A stretch of 64,000 nt of DNA from Candidatus Butyricicoccus avistercoris (GCA_019113005.1 DXIE01000057.1:1-64000); one strand, 5' to 3'; shown: positions 47,503 to 55,359, counted from the stretch's first letter. Made by a program: numbers and translations. Notes: a model not told the origin generated them from the sequence alone.

Positions 47503-47534
47503 AATTACCATAAATATAAAAAAGAGGGAAATAA

Positions 47535-48401
47535 ATGAATTTTGATGCAGAAACCAAAGCTAATATTCTTGTCGAGGCTCTGCCTTATATTCAGGAATAT
47601 TATGGTCAAACAGTAGTTGTTAAATATGGCGGAAACGCTATGATAAATGAAGAACTCAAGGACGCTGTTATACATGATATAGTGCTTTTAAGTCTTGTTG
47701 GTGTAAAAGTGGTTGTAGTGCATGGCGGTGGCCCAGAAATATCTGAGATGCTTAAAAAGACAGGCAAGGAGTCTAAATTTGTTAAGGGTTTACGCTATAC
47801 AGACAGAGAAACCATGGATATTGTACAAATGGTTCTTTGTGGTAAGGTAAACAAAGACCTTGTAACACTGCTTTCAAAAGCAGGCGGAAAAGGCGTAGGT
47901 CTTGGCGGTATGGACGGTGGTCTGTTTAAGGCAAAGCGTCTGACAGACGAAGAAGGCACAGATTTTGGCTATGTTGGTGACATAGTGGACGTAAACCCAC
48001 AGCCTGTTATTGATACACTATCTAAGGGTTATATACCTGTTGTATCAACTGTTGCAGAAGGCATTGATGCAGATACAAATTATAATATAAATGCAGATAC
48101 AGCAGCAGCTAAACTTGCTATTGCACTAGGTGCTAAAAAACTTATTTTACTTACAGATGTTCGTGGTCTGCTTCGTGACCCTAAGGACGAGGAAACATTA
48201 ATTCATAAGCTGAAGGTTTCTGAAGTTCCAGCACTTATTAAAGAAGGCGTTATTTCAGGCGGTATGATTCCTAAAGTTGATTGCTGTGTTGAGGCAGTGC
48301 GTAAAGGTGTTGAACGTGCTAACATTCAAGACGGCAGAGTGCCACACTCCATTTTGATTGAGCTTTTAAGTAAAGTCGGTGTAGGCACTATGTTTAACTA
48401 A
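47535..48401 (+). CDS. argB: Acetylglutamate kinase
   Basis: Phosphorylates N-acetylglutamate. 288 residues: KYGGNAMINEE (phosphate-binding Lys), VHGGGPEISEMLK, and late NINADTAAAKLAIALGA. The N-terminal helix before VVVKYGG (TKANILVEALPYIQEYY) is the extension found in arginine-inhibited hexameric enzymes, so feedback control by arginine is likely (inference). RBS AGAGGG. Confidence 0.96.
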   Translation: MNFDAETKANILVEALPYIQEYYGQTVVVKYGGNAMINEELKDAVIHDIVLLSLVGVKVVVVHGGGPEISEMLKKTGKESKFVKGLRYTDRETMDIVQMVLCGKVNKDLVTLLSKAGGKGVGLGGMDGGLFKAKRLTDEEGTDFGYVGDIVDVNPQPVIDTLSKGYIPVVSTVAEGIDADTNYNINADTAAAKLAIALGAKKLILLTDVRGLLRDPKDEETLIHKLKVSEVPALIKEGVISGGMIPKVDCCVEAVRKGVERANIQDGRVPHSILIELLSKVGVGTMFN

Positions 48402-48431
48402 TTTTATATTATAAATCAAGGTGAAATAAAA

Positions 48432-49613
48432 ATGACTTTTGAACAATTAAAAGCACAGGAAAGCCAGTATGTAATGAATACATATGGCAGATTTCCAATC
48501 GCTCTCGACCATGGCGAAAAATCCGTTTTATGGGACGTAGAGGACAAGCGTTATGTTGATATGACATCTGGTATTGGTGTTTGTAGCGTTGGTTATAACA
48601 ATGATAAGATTATCTCTGTAATTACAGAGCAAGCTCATAAGCTTATGCATGTTTCAAACCTATTTACAACCGAACCTATGGTTAAAACTGCAAAAACTCT
48701 GGTAGAGTCCACTGGTATGGGTAAGGTGTTTTTCTCTAACTCTGGTGCAGAATCTAACGAGGGTGCAATTAAACTTGCTCGTAAATATTCTTTTGATAAA
48801 TATGGTAAGGGCAGAAGTAAAATCATCACTCTTGTAAACTCTTTCCATGGCAGAACTATTACAACTCTTAATGCAACTGGTCAAGAGAAATTCCATCAAT
48901 ACTTTTTCCCATTTACTGAAGGCTTTGATTATGCGGCTGCAAATGATATCGAAGATTTAAAATCTAAGATTGACGATACAACTTGTGCTGTTATGATGGA
49001 GCTTATTCAAGGTGAAGGCGGTGTGCTTCCTCTTGATAAGGAATTTGTAAAGAAGGTTGAAACCATTTGTAATGAAAAAGATTTACTTTTAATTATAGAT
49101 GAAGTTCAAACTGGTATCGGTAGAACAGGCAGTTTATTCTGTTTCCAGCAATATGATATTAAGCCTGATGTTGTAACAATGGCAAAGGGCTTAGGTGGCG
49201 GTGTGCCAATCGGTGCAGTTATGGCAAGCAAGAAATGTTGTGATGTTTTAGGCGTTGGTATGCATGCTACGACTTTTGGAGGTACACCTACTGTATGTGC
49301 AGCCGCTAATGCTGTACTAGATATTGTAAATAATGATGAATTTTTAGCCGAAGTTAATAAAAAGGGCGAGTATATCAAACAGGGTATTTTAGCAATCGGT
49401 TCTGATAAAATTACAGACGTTCGTGGCATGGGTCTTATGATTGGCATAATTGTCGATGCAGATAAACGTGCAGAATATGTAAATGAGTGCATAGCAAATG
49501 GTTTACTTGTTCTTACAGCAGGTACAAATACTATTCGTTTATTACCACCACTGACAATCAGTTATGAGGAACTTGACGAGGCTATTTCTATTTTCAAAAA
49601 AGTTTTTGCTTAA
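48432..49613 (+). CDS. argD: Acetylornithine aminotransferase
   Basis: PLP class III aminotransferase, 393 residues. FFSNSGAESNEGAIKLARKYS, LIIDEVQTGIGRTG and the PLP lysine in TMAKGLGGGVPIGA are visible. Works on N-acetylglutamate semialdehyde after ArgC. RBS AAGGTGA. Confidence 0.97.
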   Translation: MTFEQLKAQESQYVMNTYGRFPIALDHGEKSVLWDVEDKRYVDMTSGIGVCSVGYNNDKIISVITEQAHKLMHVSNLFTTEPMVKTAKTLVESTGMGKVFFSNSGAESNEGAIKLARKYSFDKYGKGRSKIITLVNSFHGRTITTLNATGQEKFHQYFFPFTEGFDYAAANDIEDLKSKIDDTTCAVMMELIQGEGGVLPLDKEFVKKVETICNEKDLLLIIDEVQTGIGRTGSLFCFQQYDIKPDVVTMAKGLGGGVPIGAVMASKKCCDVLGVGMHATTFGGTPTVCAAANAVLDIVNNDEFLAEVNKKGEYIKQGILAIGSDKITDVRGMGLMIGIIVDADKRAEYVNECIANGLLVLTAGTNTIRLLPPLTISYEELDEAISIFKKVFA

Positions 49614-49629
49614 ATAAGGGGAGTAAGTT

Positions 49630-50541
49630 ATGAAACATTTATTAAAACTGCTTGATTGCAGTACAGAAGAAATTATTGGTTTATTAGACCTTGCAGACCA
49701 GTTAAAATATGAGCGTAAGAACAATATAACTCATCATCATTTAGAGGGCAAAAGTATAGGTCTTATTTTCCAAAAGTCATCTACTCGTACCAGAGTTTCT
49801 TTTGAAACTGGTATGTATCAGTTAGGCGGTCAGGCTTTGTTTTTATCTTCTCGTGATTTACAGATTGGCAGAGGTGAGCCTGTACAAGATACAGCTCGTG
49901 TATTATCACGTTATTTAGACGGTATTATGATTCGTACTTTCGAGCAAAAGGAAGTAGAGGATTTAGCTGAATATGGTTCTATTCCAGTTATTAATGGTTT
50001 AACAGATTTCTGTCACCCTTGTCAGGTACTTGCAGACCTTATGACAATTCGTGAAAAGTATGCTGTACTTGAAGGTTTAAAGATGTGTTATATTGGCGAT
50101 GGCAATAATATGGCTAACTCTTTAATCGTTGGCGGCTTAAAAACAGGTATGAAGGTATCCGTTGCAACTCCAGATGATTATAGACCAGATGCAAAGGTGC
50201 TTGAATTTGCTAAGGATTATACGGACTTTACACTGTATAATGACCCAATGAAGGCAGCAGAAAATGCAGATGTAATTATCACAGATACATGGGCATCTAT
50301 GGGTCAGGAAGATGAAAAAGAAATCCGTATGAAAGCATTTAAGGGCTATCAAGTAAATGATGAGCTTATGGCTGCTGCTAAGGAAGGTGCAATGGTTCAG
50401 CACTGTCTGCCAGCATATTGTGGTCAAGAAATCACAGAGAAGATTTTTGAAGAACATGCACATGAAATCTTTGAGGAAGCAGAAAACCGTTTACATGCAC
50501 AAAAGGCTGTTATGGTTACACTTATGAAGGATAAAGATTAA
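49630..50541 (+). CDS. argF: Ornithine carbamoyltransferase
   Basis: Makes citrulline from ornithine and carbamoyl phosphate. 303 residues with the carbamoyl phosphate loop KSSTRTRVSFE, FCHPCQVLADLMT and the ornithine-binding HCLPAYCG. RBS AGGGGAG. Last gene of the operon; followed by a terminator. Carbamoyl-phosphate synthase genes are not in the window. Confidence 0.97.
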   Translation: MKHLLKLLDCSTEEIIGLLDLADQLKYERKNNITHHHLEGKSIGLIFQKSSTRTRVSFETGMYQLGGQALFLSSRDLQIGRGEPVQDTARVLSRYLDGIMIRTFEQKEVEDLAEYGSIPVINGLTDFCHPCQVLADLMTIREKYAVLEGLKMCYIGDGNNMANSLIVGGLKTGMKVSVATPDDYRPDAKVLEFAKDYTDFTLYNDPMKAAENADVIITDTWASMGQEDEKEIRMKAFKGYQVNDELMAAAKEGAMVQHCLPAYCGQEITEKIFEEHAHEIFEEAENRLHAQKAVMVTLMKDKD

Positions 50542-50550
50542 TTAAATTTA

Positions 50551-50592
50551 AAATCCGCTGAGAATTATATAAATCTTGGCGGATTTTTTAAT
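50551..50592 (+). terminator. Terminator after argF
   Basis: AAATCCGCTGAGA / TCTTGGCGGATTT stem with a 10-nt loop, then a T-rich tail. It ends the arg operon. Confidence 0.8.
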
Positions 50593-50730
50593 CTTTTGAT
50601 ATAAAAAATAGTATTTAAAATTTTTATAAAAATTTTTTAATTTTTTTCAAAAATATGCTTGACTTTTGTACTTACATATCATATAATGAACAAGGTCGCT
50701 GAGATGAGCGGTCAGTAAACAAAAATATAT

Positions 50731-50821
50731 GGAGAGTTGGCTGAGTGGTCGAAGGCGCACGATTGGAAATCGTGTGTGCGGTAATCCCGTACCCAGGGTT
50801 CAAATCCCTGACTCTCCGCCA
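50731..50821 (+). tRNA. tRNA-Ser (anticodon GGA)
   Basis: Acceptor GGAGAGT pairs with ACTCTCC; the anticodon stem CACGA/TCGTG encloses TTGGAAA (anticodon GGA). A long variable arm (GTGCGGTAATCCCGTAC) is typical of tRNA-Ser. The T arm CAGGGTTCAAATCCCTG is perfect and CCA is encoded. An accessory region with an integrase starts immediately downstream, so it is the probable integration target. Confidence 0.97.
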
Positions 50822-50826
50822 TAAAG

Positions 50827-50860
50827 AAGCACTGAACTTAATCGTTCGGTGCTTTTTCTT
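50827..50860 (+). terminator. Terminator after tRNA-Ser
   Basis: AAGCACTGAAC / GTTCGGTGCTT stem (one G-U) with a 6-nt loop, then TTTCTTTTG. Confidence 0.8.
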
Positions 50861-50903
50861 TTGTTTTTATACCAAATTCCAAACAAATTATTAACTTATA
50901 TAT

Positions 50904-50961
50904 TTTTGACAGCAATTTTGACAGCATATGGCTGTTTTTTATGACAGCAAATTTTACAGCA
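50904..50961 (+). repeat. Clustered direct repeats TTTTGACAGCA at the island's left end
   Basis: Two exact copies (50904-50914, 50916-50926) and two near copies (TATGACAGCA at 50940-50949, TTTTACAGCA at 50952-50961), plus an inverted CTGTTTT between. Clustered short repeats next to a tRNA target fit integrase arm-type sites. The rest of 50542-51035 holds only the arg terminator, an AT-rich stretch and the tRNA. Confidence 0.6.
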
Positions 50962-51035
50962 TGTTCTGATATGATTTTTGGTAAATAAAAAATCCTAATT
51001 TTCAAAATTAAAACTAGGATTTTAATATATAATTT

Positions 51036-51644
51036 TTATCTTGAAGGATTTAACGCAGCTTTTTCAGGATTTTTAATACCGGTTAAAGCAACAATATCTG
51101 CTTTAAGCCATAAATACTTTTCGCTGCAATACCAGTATTTATCTTTCCTCTTTTTGAAAATACGATATGGTGAGTCAGTAGAATTATCATAGATGTGGCA
51201 TACATCACATATCGGAATTAAATGCTGAACAAGTGCCAGAGCTTTATCATATCTAGAAATAATTTTATCGACAGGTACATCATGACCACCAGCACTTACT
51301 CTTGACATAACACGGACAACATTAATTTGTGGATCGGCAGTTAGTACATAATAACAACGAATAAAAAAACCTGCTGATTTTGCTCGTTTAAGCAAATTTA
51401 GATTTCTGTCTGTTGATAAAACTGTTTCGAAACAGAAACCTTTATGTTTTTTAAGATAATCTTCTCTTTTTTGTTCAGCAATTTTAGCTGCTTGCAAGTT
51501 ATCACAATTTAGGATACGTTGTATTTCATCAGCATTCACATATGGAATGTTCGTGGGGCGTAATAATTCAGTAATTGTACTTTTACCGGAGCCATTTGGT
51601 CCAGCAAATACCACTATTTCAGGCTTTTTATCTAGAGCGTTCAC
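51036..51644 (-). CDS. Zeta toxin-like P-loop kinase
   Basis: 202-residue P-loop protein with Walker A FAGPNGSGKST, NADEIQRIL (substrate Asp region) and FCFETVLST, followed by SAGFFIRCYYVLTADPQINVVRV and a basic helix. This is the layout of zeta/PezT-type kinases, which in characterised cases phosphorylate UDP-N-acetylglucosamine and block cell-wall synthesis. GTG start at 51644 overlaps the upstream small gene by 17 bp. The toxin role is inferred from the fold and the gene pair; it has not been tested. Confidence 0.8.
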   Translation of the reverse strand: MNALDKKPEIVVFAGPNGSGKSTITELLRPTNIPYVNADEIQRILNCDNLQAAKIAEQKREDYLKKHKGFCFETVLSTDRNLNLLKRAKSAGFFIRCYYVLTADPQINVVRVMSRVSAGGHDVPVDKIISRYDKALALVQHLIPICDVCHIYDNSTDSPYRIFKKRKDKYWYCSEKYLWLKADIVALTGIKNPEKAALNPSR

Positions 51645-51837
51645 TATATCGCCCCCGTGTCATTGCTTTTGCAAAAGGTATAGTACTTCCATCACTATTC
51701 TGAATATAAACTTGCTTTGTTTTTGCATCAAATTTTGCAATAGGTTGGTTTAAAGCACGCTTTTTCTTCAATTCAGAAGCAACTGCTAGTCGTGCATTTT
51801 TTACAATAAATCCATCATCATGAGAATGGTTTGTCAT
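51628..51837 (-). CDS. Small protein overlapping the zeta-like gene (putative antitoxin)
   Basis: 69 residues, hydrophilic (MTNHSHDDGFIVKNARLAVA at the start). It is not a family I can name. RBS GGAGG 8 bp before ATG. It overlaps the toxin-like gene by 17 bp and is first in the pair, the usual antitoxin position. No helix-turn-helix is obvious, unlike PezA, so autoregulation may work differently. Conserved pairing with zeta-like genes should be tested. Confidence 0.6.
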   Translation of the reverse strand: MTNHSHDDGFIVKNARLAVASELKKKRALNQPIAKFDAKTKQVYIQNSDGSTIPFAKAMTRGRYSERSR

Positions 51838-51868
51838 AACTAGTGACCTCCAATCTTATAAATATAAT

Positions 51869-51897
51869 ATTATAATCTTTTATAATATTATACACAA
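51869..51897 (-). promoter_or_regulatory. Candidate promoter of the toxin-pair operon
   Basis: Minus strand TTGTGT, 17-bp spacer, TATAAT. The -35 overlaps an inverted repeat ACAATCA-N5-TGATTGT (51894-51912), a possible operator. Confidence 0.45.
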
Positions 51898-51926
51898 TCA
51901 ATTTGTGATTGTATACTAAAAAAATA

Positions 51927-51954
51927 AGGGGGACTTATATTTAAAAGTCCCCCT
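51927..51954 (-). terminator. Terminator after the integrase gene
   Basis: AGGGGGACTT / AAGTCCCCCT stem. On the minus strand it is followed by TATTTTTTTA, just past the integrase stop. Confidence 0.88.
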
Positions 51955-51960
51955 ATATAT

Positions 51961-53136
51961 TTAACTTTCTGGCAAAGACTGAATAAGTGCTTCCATTCGG
52001 TTAGCACTGTTTTGCTGCATCATATCGCTGACATGTGCATATGTCTTTAAGGTAAATGAAGCGGCATAATGTCCGAGGTTGGTTTGAACGGTTTTTATGT
52101 CATCGCCGTTTTCAAGAGATATTGTTGCAAATGAATGACGTAATGAGTGGAATGTTCTATCACCCATACCACAGGAGCGTAAAACCCTTTTTAGATGCTT
52201 ATATATAGTGCGTCTGTTTAAAGGTTTGCCGAAATCATTTGTAAATACGAGTCCCCATTCATTATCCCAAACAGGTTCGGCAATTTGCTCCATACGGTGC
52301 TGTAAATTCTGTTGCTGCTTTAATGCATTTATAGCACTTTCAGCAAGAATGACACGGCGTTCTTTACCCTCTTTAGGTGGTGCAAGATAATAACTAAAAT
52401 CGCCTTTTACTTGTCTTTGCTGTAACTGACAACGTATGTAAATACAGTTATTTTGCCAGTCAATATCTTCCCAACGAAGCCCAAGTATTTCAGCCTGACG
52501 AAGTCCAGAAAATATATCAACAAAGAAGATATTGCGAAAAGGTTCTTTTTCTATCGCTTTTAAAAATGTGGATAGCTCACTGGTGGTTATAGGCTTTATT
52601 TGCTTTTGAATAACTCTAGGCAGAGTACAGTGGTTGGATATATTCTTTATCAGAATTTCGTCACGTACAGCTGCATCTAAAAGCCCATGCAGCACACCAT
52701 GTATATTGCGAATAGTTTTAGGTGAAAGCTCTTTTCCGCCTTGCCCAAGTGAGGATATAAAAGCCTGTACATCTCTATGTGAGAGTTTTGAAAGCTTAAT
52801 ACTACCCAGAGCGGGAAGTATATGCTTATCAAGAGCAATTTTATATGATTGCTGAGTATAAGGTGATAGAGTAGATACATAGTGAGCCACATATTCTTTA
52901 GAATAGTCGGTTAACGTAAGTTTTGACGGCTCTTGAAAAGTTCCACGGTCGATAGAAGCTGTTATTGCACGAAGTCTTTCTGCAACTTCTTTTTGAGTTT
53001 TGCCATATATAGTGTGTCTGCGTAACTTGCCTGTTTTTGGGTCTCTGCCGTTACAGTATTGACCTTGCCAGCGACCATCTGAGCGTTTAACAATGCTGCC
53101 GCTTCCTAATTCTCTGCGTGATGATTTTCTTGCCAT
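51961..53136 (-). CDS. Tyrosine recombinase / site-specific integrase
   Basis: 391 residues. The N-terminal arm-binding domain (GSGSIVKRSDGRWQGQYCNG) is followed by a core-binding SAM-like domain (about 60-155) and the catalytic domain with the first Arg in FSGLRQAEILGLRW, HSLRHSFAT (HxxR), LGHYAAS and the nucleophile Tyr in KTYAHV. These are integrase-family landmarks of Tn916-like and phage integrases. The track start at 53187 gives an odd extension; AGGAGG precedes the ATG at 53136 (MARKSSRRELG), chosen here. It lies 1.1 kb from the tRNA-Ser and points toward it. Confidence 0.95.
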   Translation of the reverse strand: MARKSSRRELGSGSIVKRSDGRWQGQYCNGRDPKTGKLRRHTIYGKTQKEVAERLRAITASIDRGTFQEPSKLTLTDYSKEYVAHYVSTLSPYTQQSYKIALDKHILPALGSIKLSKLSHRDVQAFISSLGQGGKELSPKTIRNIHGVLHGLLDAAVRDEILIKNISNHCTLPRVIQKQIKPITTSELSTFLKAIEKEPFRNIFFVDIFSGLRQAEILGLRWEDIDWQNNCIYIRCQLQQRQVKGDFSYYLAPPKEGKERRVILAESAINALKQQQNLQHRMEQIAEPVWDNEWGLVFTNDFGKPLNRRTIYKHLKRVLRSCGMGDRTFHSLRHSFATISLENGDDIKTVQTNLGHYAASFTLKTYAHVSDMMQQNSANRMEALIQSLPES

Positions 53137-53467
53137 AATATTTTCCTCCTGATAATGAAAATTTGTGATATAAAAAGCGGCTTGCAATTAAGCAAGCCGC
53201 TAGAGGGTTATGATTCAATGCACTGCCCTGAGTGGTCATTCTTGTATGCCCCATAATGGTTTTTACACTATCAGGCACACAGATGTTAAGTTTATGAGCT
53301 GGAACAGGGCGTTTATAAATTTTGAGATTTCCGCCTAAGTTATAAGCTATTCCAGTTGCATCTGTACCACGACATTCGCATACGTTTGCAAGTGTGTTTA
53401 AAATTTTGTTTTTCTTTTTTGCGGTCAATGCATTATCAAAATCGATAAGACCAAATAAACTGCACAT
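53087..53467 (-). pseudogene. Truncated class II glutamine amidotransferase
   Basis: Begins MCSLFGLIDFDN with Cys2 as the Ntn-hydrolase nucleophile, continues with CECRGTDATGIAY and IMGHTRMTTQGS, all typical of class II glutaminase domains. Homology stops after about 90 residues. From there the frame runs through a terminator hairpin (53172-53201) and the integrase ribosome site to a chance stop at 53087. Full domains are more than twice as long. The gene therefore appears cut off 3', probably by the integrase-side junction. Confidence 0.8.
53172..53201 (-). terminator. Terminator inside the truncated amidotransferase frame
   Basis: Minus strand AGCGGCTTGC / GCAAGCCGCT stem, 6-nt loop, then TTTTTATA. 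It ends the amidoligase/amidotransferase transcript before int. Confidence 0.88.
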
Positions 53468-53480
53468 AAAATACCTCCTG

Positions 53481-54569
53481 TTATTGTTCCACCGGTTCAT
53501 TTACATATAAACGACGTTCTTTAAGATACTGAATAAGTTCTGGCTCGGAAATCAGTTCAAGGAAATCGAACCAGCTCATATCTTGTAAATCGGTATCATG
53601 TAAAGAAAGAGCTACCTCACAGAGATGATTCACAAACTGCAAAGTAGCTTTTAAAGTATTTAGTTTTAGTGTACCTCTGAATAATCTGAGCTCTACGGTT
53701 TCGCTGTTTGTAAGATTTACTGCTGTGTATCTGCCAGCACATGAGTTTTTAGCATGGTCAATTTGCTCCTTAGGACAGAGCTTCATGCCGTAGCGAGCTG
53801 CCCAACGATTAAGCTGACTTTTTGTTCTGCGGCTAAATCTTAAAAGTTCAGGCCAGAACTTTTCTACAAAGAATACAAGTCTGGCAATACATTCCTCTTG
53901 TGCTGCATATGTTGAGCCAAAAGCTGTTCGGTTAATATGTACATGTAAACCGCATGTTTCTGAGCTATGACTGAGATAACAAAGACTTTTAGCTTCATAT
54001 AAAATATCAGCCCAAGGCATATCATTTATATGATATTCAAGTGTCATAGGGTGGGTGACAAGCTCTAAGCCTTCGTTTAAACTGCCATCGGTTTTGATAT
54101 ACAGGTTTTCAGCTCTATCGTTTGCAACTTCAAGCAATGCCTGAGCGTTATCGTTATCGGTTCCGCCGTCATCAATTTCAAGTTCAACTCCAAAATAGCG
54201 GTTACATTTTCCGTGAAAGATTAAAGTATCAGGTACATAATTGTACTCATGAATGGTGTTTCTATGGCTTTGCCAGCAGTCATAGCATAAAGGACGGTCA
54301 GGGTCATCGTTTGCATAGTAAGTGTTGTCTGTATGTATTATTGTTTCGCAATTTTCACAGGTATAATAGTGATTTGAGAAACAATCACGGCATAAAGTTA
54401 CAGTTCCATCGGTTATTGTGTCCTCAATGTATACATACTCATGACAGTGCTCACAGGTAGTTGTTAAATTATCGGCACAATCAGGGCATAATAGGTCATC
54501 ACCTACATAAATAACGTCATCAAGGCTAAATTCAACGCCACAGTTGTTACAAATAAAAGTTTCTCGCAT
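53481..54569 (-). CDS. Amidoligase-family protein with N-terminal zinc ribbons
   Basis: About 362 residues. The N-terminal third has five to six CxxC pairs (CNNC, CPDC, CEHC, CRDC, CENC, CYDC) forming zinc-ribbon-like repeats. The remainder is a glutamine-synthetase-fold amidoligase domain: YFGVELEIDDGGTDNDN, ETCGLHVHINRTAFG and VELRLFRGTLKLNTLKATLQFV. Members are predicted ATP-dependent COOH-NH2 ligases that work with glutaminases and occur in mobile elements. The start at 54569 (MRETFICNNCG) has AAGGAGGAG upstream. Downstream lies the truncated amidotransferase, a typical partner. Confidence 0.85.
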   Translation of the reverse strand: MRETFICNNCGVEFSLDDVIYVGDDLLCPDCADNLTTTCEHCHEYVYIEDTITDGTVTLCRDCFSNHYYTCENCETIIHTDNTYYANDDPDRPLCYDCWQSHRNTIHEYNYVPDTLIFHGKCNRYFGVELEIDDGGTDNDNAQALLEVANDRAENLYIKTDGSLNEGLELVTHPMTLEYHINDMPWADILYEAKSLCYLSHSSETCGLHVHINRTAFGSTYAAQEECIARLVFFVEKFWPELLRFSRRTKSQLNRWAARYGMKLCPKEQIDHAKNSCAGRYTAVNLTNSETVELRLFRGTLKLNTLKATLQFVNHLCEVALSLHDTDLQDMSWFDFLELISEPELIQYLKERRLYVNEPVEQ

Positions 54570-54582
54570 TTTTAGCTCCTCC

Positions 54583-54873
54583 TTAATATTCTTCGGATAG
54601 CAGCATTGTGCTATGGGTTTGGTCATCAATTACAAATATTTTAGCGGTTACAGCATTTTTGCATTCCAAGCAAAGTTCATATTTATATGGTGGTTGTTCT
54701 TGCTTATGGCAAATATACTGTTTTCCGTCTGGTTGCTTTTCAAGCTCAAAGACCTGCAAATAATCTTTGTTTTCTACTTCCATCTGATGAATCATAAACC
54801 ACATAAGGTTTATAAGCCATGGTGGTATATTTCTAGATATACCTTTTGTGATGTAATGTGGATTGTTGAACAT
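54583..54873 (-). CDS. DUF960 family protein
   Basis: 96 residues starting MFNNPHYITKGISRNIPPWL with DYLQVFEL and ICHKQEQPPYKY, a pattern matching DUF960, a family of unknown function common in staphylococcal and clostridial mobile elements. The track start (54921) lacks an RBS; AAGGAGTGA precedes the ATG at 54873. It is 13 bp upstream of the amidoligase gene and likely co-transcribed. Confidence 0.75.
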   Translation of the reverse strand: MFNNPHYITKGISRNIPPWLINLMWFMIHQMEVENKDYLQVFELEKQPDGKQYICHKQEQPPYKYELCLECKNAVTAKIFVIDDQTHSTMLLSEEY

Positions 54874-54903
54874 TTTAAAATCACTCCTTATGGATATAAA
54901 AAT

Positions 54904-54930
54904 AGCCACAAGGAAATACACCTTGTGGCT
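54904..54930 (-). terminator. Terminator downstream of the XRE regulator gene
   Basis: Minus strand AGCCACAAGG / CCTTGTGGCT perfect stem followed by ATTTTTAT, upstream of the DUF960 gene. Confidence 0.8.
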
Positions 54931-54974
54931 TCATATATATAGTATGTAGTTGGATAAGAGGAGTGAATCAGATT

Positions 54975-55307
54975 TTATTTTTCAAGAGTTAGTACATTTT
55001 GCAAGATAATGCTTATTTTATTAACGCTTTCTAAAGGCAAACCTTTAATTTGATTATATATATGTGTAAGTGCAGCTTGCTTTTCGTCTGTAATTTCTGT
55101 ATTTGGTTCAAAAAACTCTGCCAGTGAAATGCCCAATGCGTGGGTTATTTTCTCCAACGTTTTGATTGTCGGATTTTTTAGTCCACGCTCCAGATGACCA
55201 AGAAATGCAGGATTTATTTCTGCCTGCAAAGCTAAATTTTCTTGGCTTAAACCGTTTTTGGTGCGAAAATATTTTATTCTTTCTCCAACATTTATTTCAT
55301 TATACAT
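54975..55307 (-). CDS. XRE-family helix-turn-helix regulator
   Basis: 110 residues. HTH_3 domain at about 10-65 (GERIKYFRTKNGLSQENLALQ, then NPAFLGHLERGLKNPTIKTLEKITHALGI), with a short C-terminal helical tail. The track start at 55406 adds a hydrophobic stretch with no RBS; AGGCAGGTG precedes the ATG at 55307 (MYNEINVGER), chosen here. Its promoter overlaps the divergent zinc-ribbon operon promoter, so it is likely a repressor of one or both. Confidence 0.85.
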   Translation of the reverse strand: MYNEINVGERIKYFRTKNGLSQENLALQAEINPAFLGHLERGLKNPTIKTLEKITHALGISLAEFFEPNTEITDEKQAALTHIYNQIKGLPLESVNKISIILQNVLTLEK

Positions 55308-55330
55308 GTTAACACCTGCCTTTAGATAAT

Positions 55331-55359
55331 AGCATATCTTGACAATTAGTATGTAACAA
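55331..55359 (-). promoter_or_regulatory. Probable promoter of the XRE regulator
   Basis: Minus strand TTGTTA, 17-bp spacer, TATGCT. It overlaps the divergent promoter at 55339-55367. Confidence 0.5.

Noticed and set aside
51961-53187. Upstream start (53187) for the integrase
   Set aside because: AGGAGG precedes the ATG at 53136; the extension has no RBS and lies in the overlapping remnant's terminator.
53087-53500. Treating the amidotransferase ORF as an intact 137-residue gene
   Set aside because: Homology ends after ~90 residues of the real start, and the rest reads through a terminator and the integrase RBS.
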